This document shows, piece after piece, positions 51,514-59,522 of a stretch of 64,000 bases of DNA. The position numbers and the translations under genes are program-made. The stretch lies in contig JAIUOE010000001.1 of assembly GCA_020161395.1 (NCBI GenBank), positions 1-64,000 on the forward strand, in the 5' to 3' direction. The stretch comes from Bacteroidota bacterium (GTDB lineage: Bacteria; Bacteroidota; Ignavibacteria; Ignavibacteriales; Ignavibacteriaceae). The notes under the pieces were generated by a model, which was not told where the DNA came from, ran no database searches, and was given only the letters and a program-made list of their open reading frames with translations. Position 1 is the stretch's first letter; each line of letters begins with the position of its first letter.

Positions 51514-52704
51514 TCAACCCCTCATAATCGTCTCAAGGTCCTTGTCCCCTCTGCCCGAGACATTCACGACAACAATTTCCCCCTTGTTTGTTTTTGGCAT
51601 CAAATAATCAAGAGATGCAATTGCATGTGCCGATTCCAGAGCGGGTATAATTCCTTCGAGCTTTGCCAGCAACCCGGTGGCAGAGAGTGCTTCGTTATCG
51701 GTAACCGAATAGTATTCTACCCGTTCCATGTCCTTCAGGAAACTGTGTTCGGGTCCTACACCCGGGTAGTCGAGTCCTGCTGAAATGGAGTGTACTTCCG
51801 CCACCTGTCCGTTTTTGTCCTGCAACAAATATGTAAGCATCCCCTGAAACACACCTGCCTGTCCGAGAGTAAGGGATGCACAATGTTTATCTGTGTCAAT
51901 TCCGTATCCGGCAGCCTCCACACCAATCAGGTTCACCCCCTTGTTATTGATGAAAGGATGAAACATACCGATGGCATTGCTCCCTCCGCCAACACAGGCG
52001 ACAATGTAGTCAGGCAGTTTTCGTTCGATACCATATATTTGTTCTTTCGTTTCCTTCCCTATGACCGATTGAAAATCGCGAACAATCATCGGATAAGGGT
52101 GGGGACCCACAACTGAACCGATTATATAATGAGTATCCTTCACATTGGTTACCCAGTCACGGATTGCTTCGTTGGTCGCATCCTTAAGTGTCCGGCTTCC
52201 AGATGTTACTGGCACCACTTCAGCACCGAGAAGTTTCATTCTGAAAACATTTGGTTTTTGCCGGGCAACATCAACTTCACCCATGTAAACCACACATTTA
52301 AGCCCGAATTTAGCACAGACAGTTGCAACTGCCACCCCGTGCTGACCCGCACCAGTCTCAGCAATTATCCTCTTTTTCCCGAGTTTTTGTGCAAGCAACA
52401 CCTGACCGAGTGCGTTGTTTATTTTGTGGGCTCCTGTGTGGTTCAGGTCTTCCCTTTTCAGATAAATTTTTGCTTTCCCGTAGTGATCTGTCAGCCTCTC
52501 CGCGTATGTAAGTGGAGTGGGTCTCGAATTGTATGTCCTTTCAAGATCGATGAACTCTGCAATAAAAGTGGTGTCGTCCTTCAACCTGTTATAAACATCC
52601 TCAAGCTCAAGCAGTGCGGAAGTAAGAGTTTCAGGCACAAATTTTCCGCCGTACTTGCCAAATTTTCCTTTAATATCGGGATAATCATAAATCATATTTG
52701 TCAT
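51514..52704 (-). CDS. trpB: Tryptophan synthase beta chain
   Basis: A 396-residue PLP enzyme that joins indole to serine. The PLP Lys lies in [13 protein letters not shown], with ETGAGQHG following, the phosphate loop [10 protein letters not shown], and GRGDKD at the C-terminus. It is of the ordinary TrpB1 length. Its ATG shares one base with the trpF stop (TAATG), indicating translational coupling. The C-terminal codons abut the repeat array. Confidence 0.97.
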   Translation of the reverse strand: MTNMIYDYPDIKGKFGKYGGKFVPETLTSALLELEDVYNRLKDDTTFIAEFIDLERTYNSRPTPLTYAERLTDHYGKAKIYLKREDLNHTGAHKINNALGQVLLAQKLGKKRIIAETGAGQHGVAVATVCAKFGLKCVVYMGEVDVARQKPNVFRMKLLGAEVVPVTSGSRTLKDATNEAIRDWVTNVKDTHYIIGSVVGPHPYPMIVRDFQSVIGKETKEQIYGIERKLPDYIVACVGGGSNAIGMFHPFINNKGVNLIGVEAAGYGIDTDKHCASLTLGQAGVFQGMLTYLLQDKNGQVAEVHSISAGLDYPGVGPEHSFLKDMERVEYYSVTDNEALSATGLLAKLEGIIPALESAHAIASLDYLMPKTNKGEIVVVNVSGRGDKDLETIMRG

Positions 52705-53318
52705 TATCGTAAATTCTTTCTGTATAACAGTTCAAAAAAATCGTTTACTTGTCGCGGATCCTTTTTACCCGGAGAAAGCTCAAGCGAAGAAGAGAGATCA
52801 ACTGCAAACGGTTCCAGTTCATTCACAGCTTCTTCGATGTTGTCAATTGAAATCCCGCCCGAGAGAAAATACTTCCCGCTAAATTCCCGCGGGATTATTC
52901 CCCAGTTGAATTTCCTGCCGGTACCGCCGTACTCCCTTTCTGAAAATGAATCAAAAAGTGGGATTGCAGGTTCATAATCGCGGACCATGTCAAAATCGAA
53001 CCCTTCTCTCACCCGGAATGCTTTTATCTTATTTACCTTTATTCGCTCCAGTAATGAGGGTTGCTCGTCTCCGTGAAGCTGTACTGTGTCAATCCCGGCA
53101 ATCGAAGCTGTTTCGTTGATTATCTCCGCATTGCAGTTCACAAAAACCCCTGCTTTTCTTGTTGTTGCAGGCAATCGTTTAACTATTTCTGCTGCCTTCT
53201 CCGGAGAAATATATCTTTTACTTTTTTCGTAAAATATAAACCCCAGAATGTCAGCTCCTGCATCTGCACAAAGCAAGGCATCTTCGGGATTTGTTATTCC
53301 ACAGACTTTAACAATCAT
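52704..53318 (-). CDS. trpF: Phosphoribosylanthranilate isomerase
   Basis: A 204-residue TIM-barrel enzyme carrying out the Amadori rearrangement. Catalytic Cys lies in KVCGIT near residue 5 and the catalytic Asp in LHGDEQ-type and VDLSSSLE regions near the C-terminus; FVNCNAEII and LSGGIS are also typical. The ATG at 53318 was chosen because it forms ATGA with the trpC stop; an ATG at 53330 would add MVQK. It is fused to neither TrpC nor TrpB. Confidence 0.94.
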   Translation of the reverse strand: MIVKVCGITNPEDALLCADAGADILGFIFYEKSKRYISPEKAAEIVKRLPATTRKAGVFVNCNAEIINETASIAGIDTVQLHGDEQPSLLERIKVNKIKAFRVREGFDFDMVRDYEPAIPLFDSFSEREYGGTGRKFNWGIIPREFSGKYFLSGGISIDNIEEAVNELEPFAVDLSSSLELSPGKKDPRQVNDFFELLYRKNLR

Positions 53319-54103
53319 CTTCTGCACCATGATTTCATCTCATTAAGGCTTTCTGCAATCGAATTGCTCCTCATAAAGTGTTCTCCCGCGAGGATCGCAT
53401 CACAGCCTGAATTCCTGATCATTTTAATATCATCTGCGCTGTTAATTCCGCTCTCGGAGACAAGCAGGATATCATCAGGAATCAGTTTTCTGATTTTTTC
53501 TGTCACTTTCAGATCTACCTTAAACGATTCAAGGTCTCTGTTGTTTACTCCAACGAGCGGGTGAATGGCAGGGTCAATTTTGTCGAGTTGTTTCGCAGAA
53601 TGAAGTTCGAGCAGCACTTCCAGCCCCATGGATTGAGCGGTCAGAGTCAGTTTTCTGACTTCCGTTTTACTCAGGGCTTCACAGATTAACAGAATTGCAT
53701 CGGCACCGTTCTCCTTTGCCTGAAGAATTTGAATCTCATCAATAATAAAATCTTTGCGGAGAAGTGGTTTTGTTTTTATCCGGGCAATATCAGCAAGATA
53801 TTTTATGCTGCCCTGGAAAAACTTCTCATCTGTGAGTATGGAAATGGCATCTGCCCCGTTCGCAAGATAGGCTTTCCCGATCGCAAGATGATCAAAATCT
53901 TCATTAATCACTCCTTTTGAAGGACTTGCCTTTTTTATTTCTGCAATTATTGAGATATCGTTTGTGTTTTTTATCGTTTCAATCAAACTAATTGATGGTT
54001 TGTAGAAGAGATCGAGTTCATCATATTCTCTTACTCTTACCTCCTTTTTCAGGAGTGCAATTTCATCTCTTTTTACGGCTATTATTTTCTCGAGAATGTT
54101 CAT
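53315..54103 (-). CDS. trpC: Indole-3-glycerol phosphate synthase
   Basis: A 262-residue TIM-barrel enzyme that closes the indole ring. IAEIKKASPSKGVI carries the catalytic Lys, LRKDFIID the second Lys, and GVNNRDLESFKV and VSESGINSADD the phosphate-binding region. It overlaps trpF by 4 bases and starts at the base where trpD ends. Stand-alone, not fused to TrpF as in enterobacteria. Confidence 0.96.
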   Translation of the reverse strand: MNILEKIIAVKRDEIALLKKEVRVREYDELDLFYKPSISLIETIKNTNDISIIAEIKKASPSKGVINEDFDHLAIGKAYLANGADAISILTDEKFFQGSIKYLADIARIKTKPLLRKDFIIDEIQILQAKENGADAILLICEALSKTEVRKLTLTAQSMGLEVLLELHSAKQLDKIDPAIHPLVGVNNRDLESFKVDLKVTEKIRKLIPDDILLVSESGINSADDIKMIRNSGCDAILAGEHFMRSNSIAESLNEMKSWCRR

Positions 54104-55119
54104 CAGAGTGACTCCCCGAATTTCCGCAACTCTTCCATTTTTTGAAAGGCTTTTCCGGTCAGAATCGAATCTTCCGCAATTTCAAGACAGGTTTTTATCT
54201 CATCCGATACACCGGCACAGTAAAGCGCAAGAGCCGAGTTTGCAGCAACAACAAAAAACTTACCGTCCCTCTCGGGCTTCCTGAGGAGATTAAATATCAG
54301 TTTTGCGTTGTGTTCGGGTGAATCACCGAGCAGTTCCTCAATTCTCACAGCAGGATAACCCAACCCCTCGGCTGTTAGTTCATATTCTTTGACACCCGAA
54401 TCTTTCCTGTATTCGTAAACCAAAGTTGGCTCATCAAGAGTGATTTCATCCCGCCTGTCACCGGTACAAATAAAGCAAACTCTTTCCATTTCGAGGTAAC
54501 CAGCAGCTTCAGCCATGAGAGCCGCAGACTTGTTATTGTAAACACCGATCAACTGTTTTTTCGTACCTGCAGGATTGGTAAGTGGTCCCAGCAGATTGAA
54601 AGCCGTTTTCATTCCGAGTTCCTTGCGAACCAGTGCTGCATATTTCATGGCCGGATGATAGTGCGGGGCAAAAAGAAACCCGATACCGATTTCATTCAAA
54701 GCCTGTTTTGTTTGTTCCGGTGTCAGGTCAATCTTTATACCGAGTTCGCTAAGGACATCTGCACTTCCTGATCTGCTCGAAATTGATTTGTTACCATGCT
54801 TTGCCACACCGATTCCGGCGCCCGCAACAACAAATGCAGCAGCAGTGGAAATATTGAATGTCCCCGAGTCGTCTCCTCCCGTGCCGCAGACATCTATCAA
54901 ATCTGTTCTACCTGTTTCAACCTTTACGCTCTTGCCCCGCATTGCCTTTGCGAATCCCGCGATTTCAGAGGCAGTTTCGCCCTTGCCTTTAAGAGCAATC
55001 AGAAGTGCTGCGAGTTGTGAGTTGTTCACTTCGCCCGACATAATGGTATCCATCACGAAGAAGGCTTCGTCAAATGAGAGGTGTTCCCTCTCAAGCATTT
55101 TTTCAATATATGTTTTCAT
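54103..55119 (-). CDS. trpD: Anthranilate phosphoribosyltransferase
   Basis: A 338-residue enzyme that transfers phosphoribosyl to anthranilate. The GTGGDDSGTFNIST phosphate loop and KHGNKSISSRSGSADVLSELG are the family signatures, and GPLTNPA is intact. Its start overlaps the trpG stop by 4 bases. It is not fused to TrpG. Confidence 0.97.
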   Translation of the reverse strand: MKTYIEKMLEREHLSFDEAFFVMDTIMSGEVNNSQLAALLIALKGKGETASEIAGFAKAMRGKSVKVETGRTDLIDVCGTGGDDSGTFNISTAAAFVVAGAGIGVAKHGNKSISSRSGSADVLSELGIKIDLTPEQTKQALNEIGIGFLFAPHYHPAMKYAALVRKELGMKTAFNLLGPLTNPAGTKKQLIGVYNNKSAALMAEAAGYLEMERVCFICTGDRRDEITLDEPTLVYEYRKDSGVKEYELTAEGLGYPAVRIEELLGDSPEHNAKLIFNLLRKPERDGKFFVVAANSALALYCAGVSDEIKTCLEIAEDSILTGKAFQKMEELRKFGESL

Positions 55120-55685
55120 CTTGCATCTATCCAGTTTTTAAGCAGTTTTTCGCCGGCAAGTGTAAGTATCGATTCAGGGTGGAATTGAATCCCCTCGATC
55201 GGATATTCCCTGTGCCGTACACCCATGATAATGCCATCTTCTGAAGTGGCGGTCACTTCCAGATCGGCACCGAGCGATTTTCTGTCAACAATCAACGAAT
55301 GATATCTTGTGGCTGTGAACCCCTGCTCAACTCCGGCGAATATCCCTTTCCCGTCGTGTGCTATCTGTGAAGTTTTTCCATGCATAAGAGCGGGGGCGTG
55401 CACCACTTCACTACCAAAGGAAATTCCGATTGCCTGATGTCCAAGACAGACACCGAGAACGGGGATCGTTTTCCCAAGTTCCGATATTACCACCGGAGAA
55501 ACCCCCGAATCTTCAGGTCTGCCCGGTCCCGGGGAAATCAAAATCCTGTCGGGATTCATCCCGCGAATCTCTTCAACTGTGGTCTCATCATTTCTTTTTA
55601 TCACAATGTTATCTGTAAACCTGCCGACAAGCTGAACCAGATTATATGTGAACGAATCGTAATTGTCAATCACCAATATTTTCAT
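55116..55685 (-). CDS. trpG: Anthranilate synthase glutaminase subunit
   Basis: A 189-residue class I glutamine amidotransferase. IDNYDSFTYNLVQ begins the fold; the nucleophile is in GVCLGHQAIG and the His/Glu pair in GIQFHPESIL. It supplies ammonia to TrpE and may also serve PabB if one exists elsewhere. It overlaps trpE by 20 bases. Its active-site motifs contrast with the HisH-like pseudoenzyme at 20342. Confidence 0.96.
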   Translation of the reverse strand: MKILVIDNYDSFTYNLVQLVGRFTDNIVIKRNDETTVEEIRGMNPDRILISPGPGRPEDSGVSPVVISELGKTIPVLGVCLGHQAIGISFGSEVVHAPALMHGKTSQIAHDGKGIFAGVEQGFTATRYHSLIVDRKSLGADLEVTATSEDGIIMGVRHREYPIEGIQFHPESILTLAGEKLLKNWIDAR

Positions 55686-57141
55686 CTATCACCTCTGCAT
55701 GTTCCAATGCGTTGCGTAAAACTGCCGATTTGTTTTTTATTTCTTTTGCCTCCAGCCTCGGTTGACTGTCAGCTACTATTCCTGCACCCGCCTGCCAGTG
55801 AATTTTTTGATCCTTCGCAAAGAGCGTCCTGATTGCGATGCAAACATCAAGATTCCCCGAGAAGTCGATGTATCCTACGGCTCCGGCATAAATATTTCTC
55901 CGAAGCTTTTCATATCCTGAAATCAGTTCCATTGCCCTGATCTTCGGTGCACCCGTTACTGTTCCCGCAGGAAAACATGATTTCAGGGCGTCGATGCAAT
56001 CCTTGTCGCTTCTCAACTTTCCCTGAACCTTCGAAACTATGTGCATAACATGCGAAAAACGGTGTATTTTCATTTTTTCCGTGACTTCCACGGAACCATA
56101 TTCGGCAACCCGCCCTACATCATTTCGTCCGAGATCAACCAGCATTACATGTTCGGCTATCTCCTTTGGGTCGTTCATCAGGTCTTCTTCGAGTTTTTTA
56201 TCGGCTTCCGGAGTTGCACCCCGCTTCCTTGTTCCGGCTATCGGCATCACTTCCACAAATCCGTCTTTCACTTTTACAAGATTTTCAGGTGAAGTACCGA
56301 TGATAGTGAGTCCATTTTCAAATTCGAGAAAATACATGTAGGGTGAAGGATTGATTATCCTTAACGCCCTGTAAACATTGAACAAATCACCTTCATACCC
56401 GGCAGTGAATCTCTTTGAAAGGACTATCTGGAAGACATCCCCGTTTATAATATTCTGTTTGCTCGCCTCAACCAGTTCACAAAATACTTCATCACTCAGG
56501 CTCTCTTCCACATTCCGGTCAAATGTAAAATCCGACTCAAATGAAAGAGGCACAGAAAGGGTTTTCCTCAATTCCCGGATTTTCTTCTTTGCGTCTGCAT
56601 ACAGAACTTCAAAGGCATCCCCTTTTTTGATTTCCACATTTGTGATTATAATAAGCTGGTGTTTATAATGATCAAATGCCAGAACTGTATCATAAACCCC
56701 GAGGATCGAGTCGCAGATGTCATCCTCAACCGTTTCAAATTTCAACCTGTTCTCGATCAATGCGATATTTTCATAAGCGAGATAACCCACCGTCCCTCCA
56801 GTAAAAGAAGGAAGCTCCTCAAGAGCAGGGTGATTCCTTGTGTGGAGTTCGTCCTTCAGGTAATCGAAAATGTTTTGATTCCTGGTTTCATCGAGACCTC
56901 CCTTCGATATCGTAAGCGACATCCCTTTGTTTGAGATTGTCTTCAGCGGGTCAATCCCGATAAAAGAATACCTTCCCAGACTCTCTTTTCCCTCAACAGT
57001 CTCGAGAAGAAAACTCTGTTTCCCTGCTTTTCGTAATTTCAGATAAGCCATCACAGGCGTAAACAAATCCGCTGTTATTTTCTCATAAACAGGAATGTAG
57101 TTGTAGTTTTCCGACAGACTTGCAAATAGTTCAAAATTCAT
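55666..57141 (-). CDS. trpE: Anthranilate synthase component I
   Basis: A 491-residue chorismate-utilising enzyme making anthranilate. The N-terminal domain has the LLET feedback motif near residue 45 (LLES in E. coli), suggesting Trp inhibition is kept. The catalytic domain has VMPIAGTRKRG, DLGRNDVGRV and CFPAGTVTGAPKIRAMELI. It is the first structural gene of the operon, 115 bases after the leader peptide stop, with the terminator between. Confidence 0.97.
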   Translation of the reverse strand: MNFELFASLSENYNYIPVYEKITADLFTPVMAYLKLRKAGKQSFLLETVEGKESLGRYSFIGIDPLKTISNKGMSLTISKGGLDETRNQNIFDYLKDELHTRNHPALEELPSFTGGTVGYLAYENIALIENRLKFETVEDDICDSILGVYDTVLAFDHYKHQLIIITNVEIKKGDAFEVLYADAKKKIRELRKTLSVPLSFESDFTFDRNVEESLSDEVFCELVEASKQNIINGDVFQIVLSKRFTAGYEGDLFNVYRALRIINPSPYMYFLEFENGLTIIGTSPENLVKVKDGFVEVMPIAGTRKRGATPEADKKLEEDLMNDPKEIAEHVMLVDLGRNDVGRVAEYGSVEVTEKMKIHRFSHVMHIVSKVQGKLRSDKDCIDALKSCFPAGTVTGAPKIRAMELISGYEKLRRNIYAGAVGYIDFSGNLDVCIAIRTLFAKDQKIHWQAGAGIVADSQPRLEAKEIKNKSAVLRNALEHAEVIDENIGD

Positions 57142-57171
57142 TTATTACTCATTGATTGATGGTTTGGACAT

Positions 57172-57206
57172 AAAAAAAGCCCTTCTCGGTGAAAGAAGGG
57201 CTTTTT
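57172..57206 (-). terminator. trp attenuator terminator
   Basis: Read on the minus strand: AAAAAGCCCTTCT, loop TTCACCG, AGAAGGGCTTTTTTT. Perfect 10-bp stem with a T-run, ending about 30 bases before the trpE start. It fits the attenuator downstream of the Trp-rich leader peptide. Confidence 0.92.
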
Positions 57207-57300
57207 AATTGTTTATCCCTTTACGCAGGGATCAAAAAAGACATATCACCGGGTACTCATTGGAAGAGGTGCCACCACCACCAATTTGCCCGGACGGCTT
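57207..57300 (-). promoter_or_regulatory. trpL: trp attenuator control structures
   Basis: CCGGG (57289-57293) and ATTGG (57281-57285), around the start of the Trp codons, are complementary to CCCGG (57249-57253) and CCAAT (57259-57263) after them, giving a 1:2 hairpin that brackets the Trp codons. A stalled ribosome would break it. CGGTGA (57246-57251) matches TCACCG in the terminator loop, and AAGGG (about 57217-57221) matches CCCTT of its 5' arm. Which of these two acts as the antiterminator is not clear from sequence alone. Confidence 0.6.
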
Positions 57301-57343
57301 TTGCAACTGTTGATACGCTTTTTTCTGTATTTTTTAAATTCAT
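57257..57343 (-). CDS. trpL: trp operon leader peptide with four Trp codons
   Basis: A 28-codon frame, ATG at 57343 to TGA at 57257, on the same strand as and upstream of trpE. It contains four consecutive TGG codons (57272-57283) in NWWWWHLFQ, five codons before the stop. Followed by complementary segments and a rho-independent terminator, it has all parts of ribosome-mediated attenuation: Trp shortage stalls the ribosome on the TGG run and lets RNA polymerase through. No strong ribosome binding site is visible, as is usual in this phylum. Confidence 0.9.
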   Translation of the reverse strand: MNLKNTEKSVSTVAKAVRANWWWWHLFQ

Positions 57344-57440
57344 GGAACCAAGATAATCTATTTTGACTATTTGATGCAAGTTCATTTTATTTTGACCTCA
57401 CAAAATTGCAGACTGTAATTACACGCTGTTATTCATTAAA

Positions 57441-57472
57441 TTGTTATTTTTCATATCGGTTTATAAATTTTG
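57441..57472 (+). promoter_or_regulatory. Possible promoter of the M3 peptidase gene
   Basis: TTG at 57441-57443 and TAAATTTTG at 57464-57472 are 20 bp apart, close to the Bacteroidetes promoter pattern (one extra T in the -7 element). It supports the start at 57519. Confidence 0.35.
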
Positions 57473-57518
57473 TTATAAAAACCACAACCCTAACAACAAC
57501 ACACGCGGAGAAATATAT

Positions 57519-59429
57519 ATGAAATTAAGAAATATTTTAATTTCAACTCTTCTTGTCGGTTCGTTCTCTTTTGTTGCTTCCGCTCAGGAAGGTACAATTC
57601 CGGACTACTCGACAACGCCCCGGGATCAGGTGCCCAATGAATTTAAATGGAAAGTATCTGATATCTATGCTAATTACGACCTTTGGAACGCCGATAAGGC
57701 AGAAGTAACCAAACTTCTTGCAAAGATAAAATCCAATGCCCCGACATGGACTTCTTCAGCATCAAAAATGCTCGAAATGTTCAAAATTGCAGATCAGCTC
57801 AAGTTGAAACTTTATCACCTCTACAGCTACGCCCGCAGACAGTATGACATGGAAATGTCAAACAGCACCTTCAATCAGATGAAGGGTGAAATTCAGTCGA
57901 TTTATGTCGATGCTTCCATGCAATTGAATTTCATGAACGATGATCTGCTGAAAATGGATGACAAAAAACTGATGGGTTACTTCAAGGAGGAAACGAAGCT
58001 TGCTCCATGGAAATTTGGAGTGGAAGAACTCTTGAGATCGAAGAAACACATGCTCCCACTGGCTGAAGAGCAACTCCTCTCTCTGACAGGCATCTACTCT
58101 TCGAATATCTCTGAAGCTGCTACAATTCTTAATGATGTAGACATTCCGGCTCCCGAGGTTACATTCTCCGATGGTAAAAAAGTTGAACTGAACTACGCCA
58201 ACTATTACAAGTACCGCACAGCAAAAAATCCCGAAGACAGATCACTTGCTTTCAGGAGCTACTGGAAAAATCATAAAAAATATGAGAATACCCTTGCCAC
58301 ACTGTTTGACGGCGGAATGAAAATCGACCTTTTTAACACCAGAGCAAGAAAATTCAATTCCTGCCTCCAGGCACGCCTTTTCCAGGATAACATTGATACA
58401 ACTGTTTATTACCAGTTGATAAAAGAAGTGAATGCTAATCTGCCGTCACTTCACAAATATCTGCAGTTGAAACAAAAAATGCTCGGACTGAAAACCCTGA
58501 AATATGAAGATTTGTGGGCTTCCTCAGTTAAAAGCGTAGATAAACTCTACACTTACGACGAGGCTAAAAAAATCGCTCTCAACTCCCTTGGTGTACTCGG
58601 TTCAGAATACAAGGATGGACTTACCCAGGCTTTCAACAATGGCTGGATAGATGTGTATCCAAACAAGGACAAGGAAAGCGGCGCCTACTCTGATGCCATT
58701 TATGACATTCACCCCTACATCAAAATGAATTATGACGGTGAATACAGCAATCTTTCGACACTTGCACATGAGCTTGGACATGCAATGCACTCATGGCTTA
58801 CAAATAAAAATCAGCCATACTCAAATTCGAATTACACAACCTTCCTCGCAGAGATAGCCTCGACTTTCAACGAGAATCTCCTGATGGACTTCCTCCTTAA
58901 AAATGAAACTGACGACAACCTGAAACTTTTCATCATCGATCAGTTCCTCGAGAGAGCAAGACAAACCATCTATCGCCAGGCTTTGTTCGCTGAATTTGAA
59001 CTTGCCATGCACCAGAGAGTTGAAGAGGGTAAAACCCTTACCGCCGACTGGCTGAATAAAAAATACCTCGACCTTACAAGAACCTACTATGGACACGACA
59101 AAGGTGTAACTCTCGTCGACGATTATATCGAAGTCGAATGGAGTAAAATACCCCACTTCTTCTATAATTTCTATGTCTTCCAGTACAGCACAGGAATTAT
59201 CTCTTCAATGGCTCTCTCACAGAATATTCTGACGGGACAGGCAGGAGCAGTGGATAAATATCTTGGAATGTTGAGATCAGGAAACAGTGACTATTCGATT
59301 AAACTTCTGCAAAAAGCAGGTGTGGATATGACCACTTCCGATCCATATAAAGCAGCATTCAAACGCTTCGATCTTTTGGTAGCTGAAATGGAAAAGATTT
59401 TCGACAGGGTTGAGAAAAAAGGGAAATAA
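57519..59429 (+). CDS. pepF: Secreted M3 oligoendopeptidase F
   Basis: A 636-residue zinc peptidase. Unlike ordinary PepF it begins with a signal peptide (about 1-22, SFVASAQ), so it should act in the periplasm or outside. The HELGHAMHS motif sits at residues 417-425 with the zinc His417 and His421 and Glu418, and the third ligand Glu lies about 25 residues later in FLAEIASTFNE. The ATG at 57519 has GCGGAGAAAT before it. The gene is divergent from the trp leader and followed by a terminator. It may complete the peptide degradation begun by the secreted proteases. Confidence 0.93.
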   Translation: MKLRNILISTLLVGSFSFVASAQEGTIPDYSTTPRDQVPNEFKWKVSDIYANYDLWNADKAEVTKLLAKIKSNAPTWTSSASKMLEMFKIADQLKLKLYHLYSYARRQYDMEMSNSTFNQMKGEIQSIYVDASMQLNFMNDDLLKMDDKKLMGYFKEETKLAPWKFGVEELLRSKKHMLPLAEEQLLSLTGIYSSNISEAATILNDVDIPAPEVTFSDGKKVELNYANYYKYRTAKNPEDRSLAFRSYWKNHKKYENTLATLFDGGMKIDLFNTRARKFNSCLQARLFQDNIDTTVYYQLIKEVNANLPSLHKYLQLKQKMLGLKTLKYEDLWASSVKSVDKLYTYDEAKKIALNSLGVLGSEYKDGLTQAFNNGWIDVYPNKDKESGAYSDAIYDIHPYIKMNYDGEYSNLSTLAHELGHAMHSWLTNKNQPYSNSNYTTFLAEIASTFNENLLMDFLLKNETDDNLKLFIIDQFLERARQTIYRQALFAEFELAMHQRVEEGKTLTADWLNKKYLDLTRTYYGHDKGVTLVDDYIEVEWSKIPHFFYNFYVFQYSTGIISSMALSQNILTGQAGAVDKYLGMLRSGNSDYSIKLLQKAGVDMTTSDPYKAAFKRFDLLVAEMEKIFDRVEKKGK

Positions 59430-59457
59430 CCCTCTAACCCCACCCGTCGGATAAAAT

Positions 59458-59494
59458 TAAAGAGGCTGCCCCTTTTGAGACAGCCTCTTTTTTT
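59458..59494 (+). terminator. Terminator between pepF and the TPR kinase
   Basis: AGAGGCTG (59461-59468) pairs with CAGCCTCT (59481-59488), followed by seven T. It serves pepF; the minus-strand side has only a short T-run. Confidence 0.88.
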
Positions 59495-59522
59495 GCTAAA
59501 AACAGTAAACCCGGTGTGATTT

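Noticed and set aside
52129-52977. 282-codon plus-strand frame across trpB and trpF
   Set aside because: It crosses two well-supported conserved genes on the other strand and its product is rich in Cys, Phe and Ser with no domain.
57207-57343. T-box or trp RNA-binding attenuation (TRAP) site
   Set aside because: No T-box sequence or GAG/UAG triplet series was seen; the tandem Trp codons in a short frame explain the control directly.
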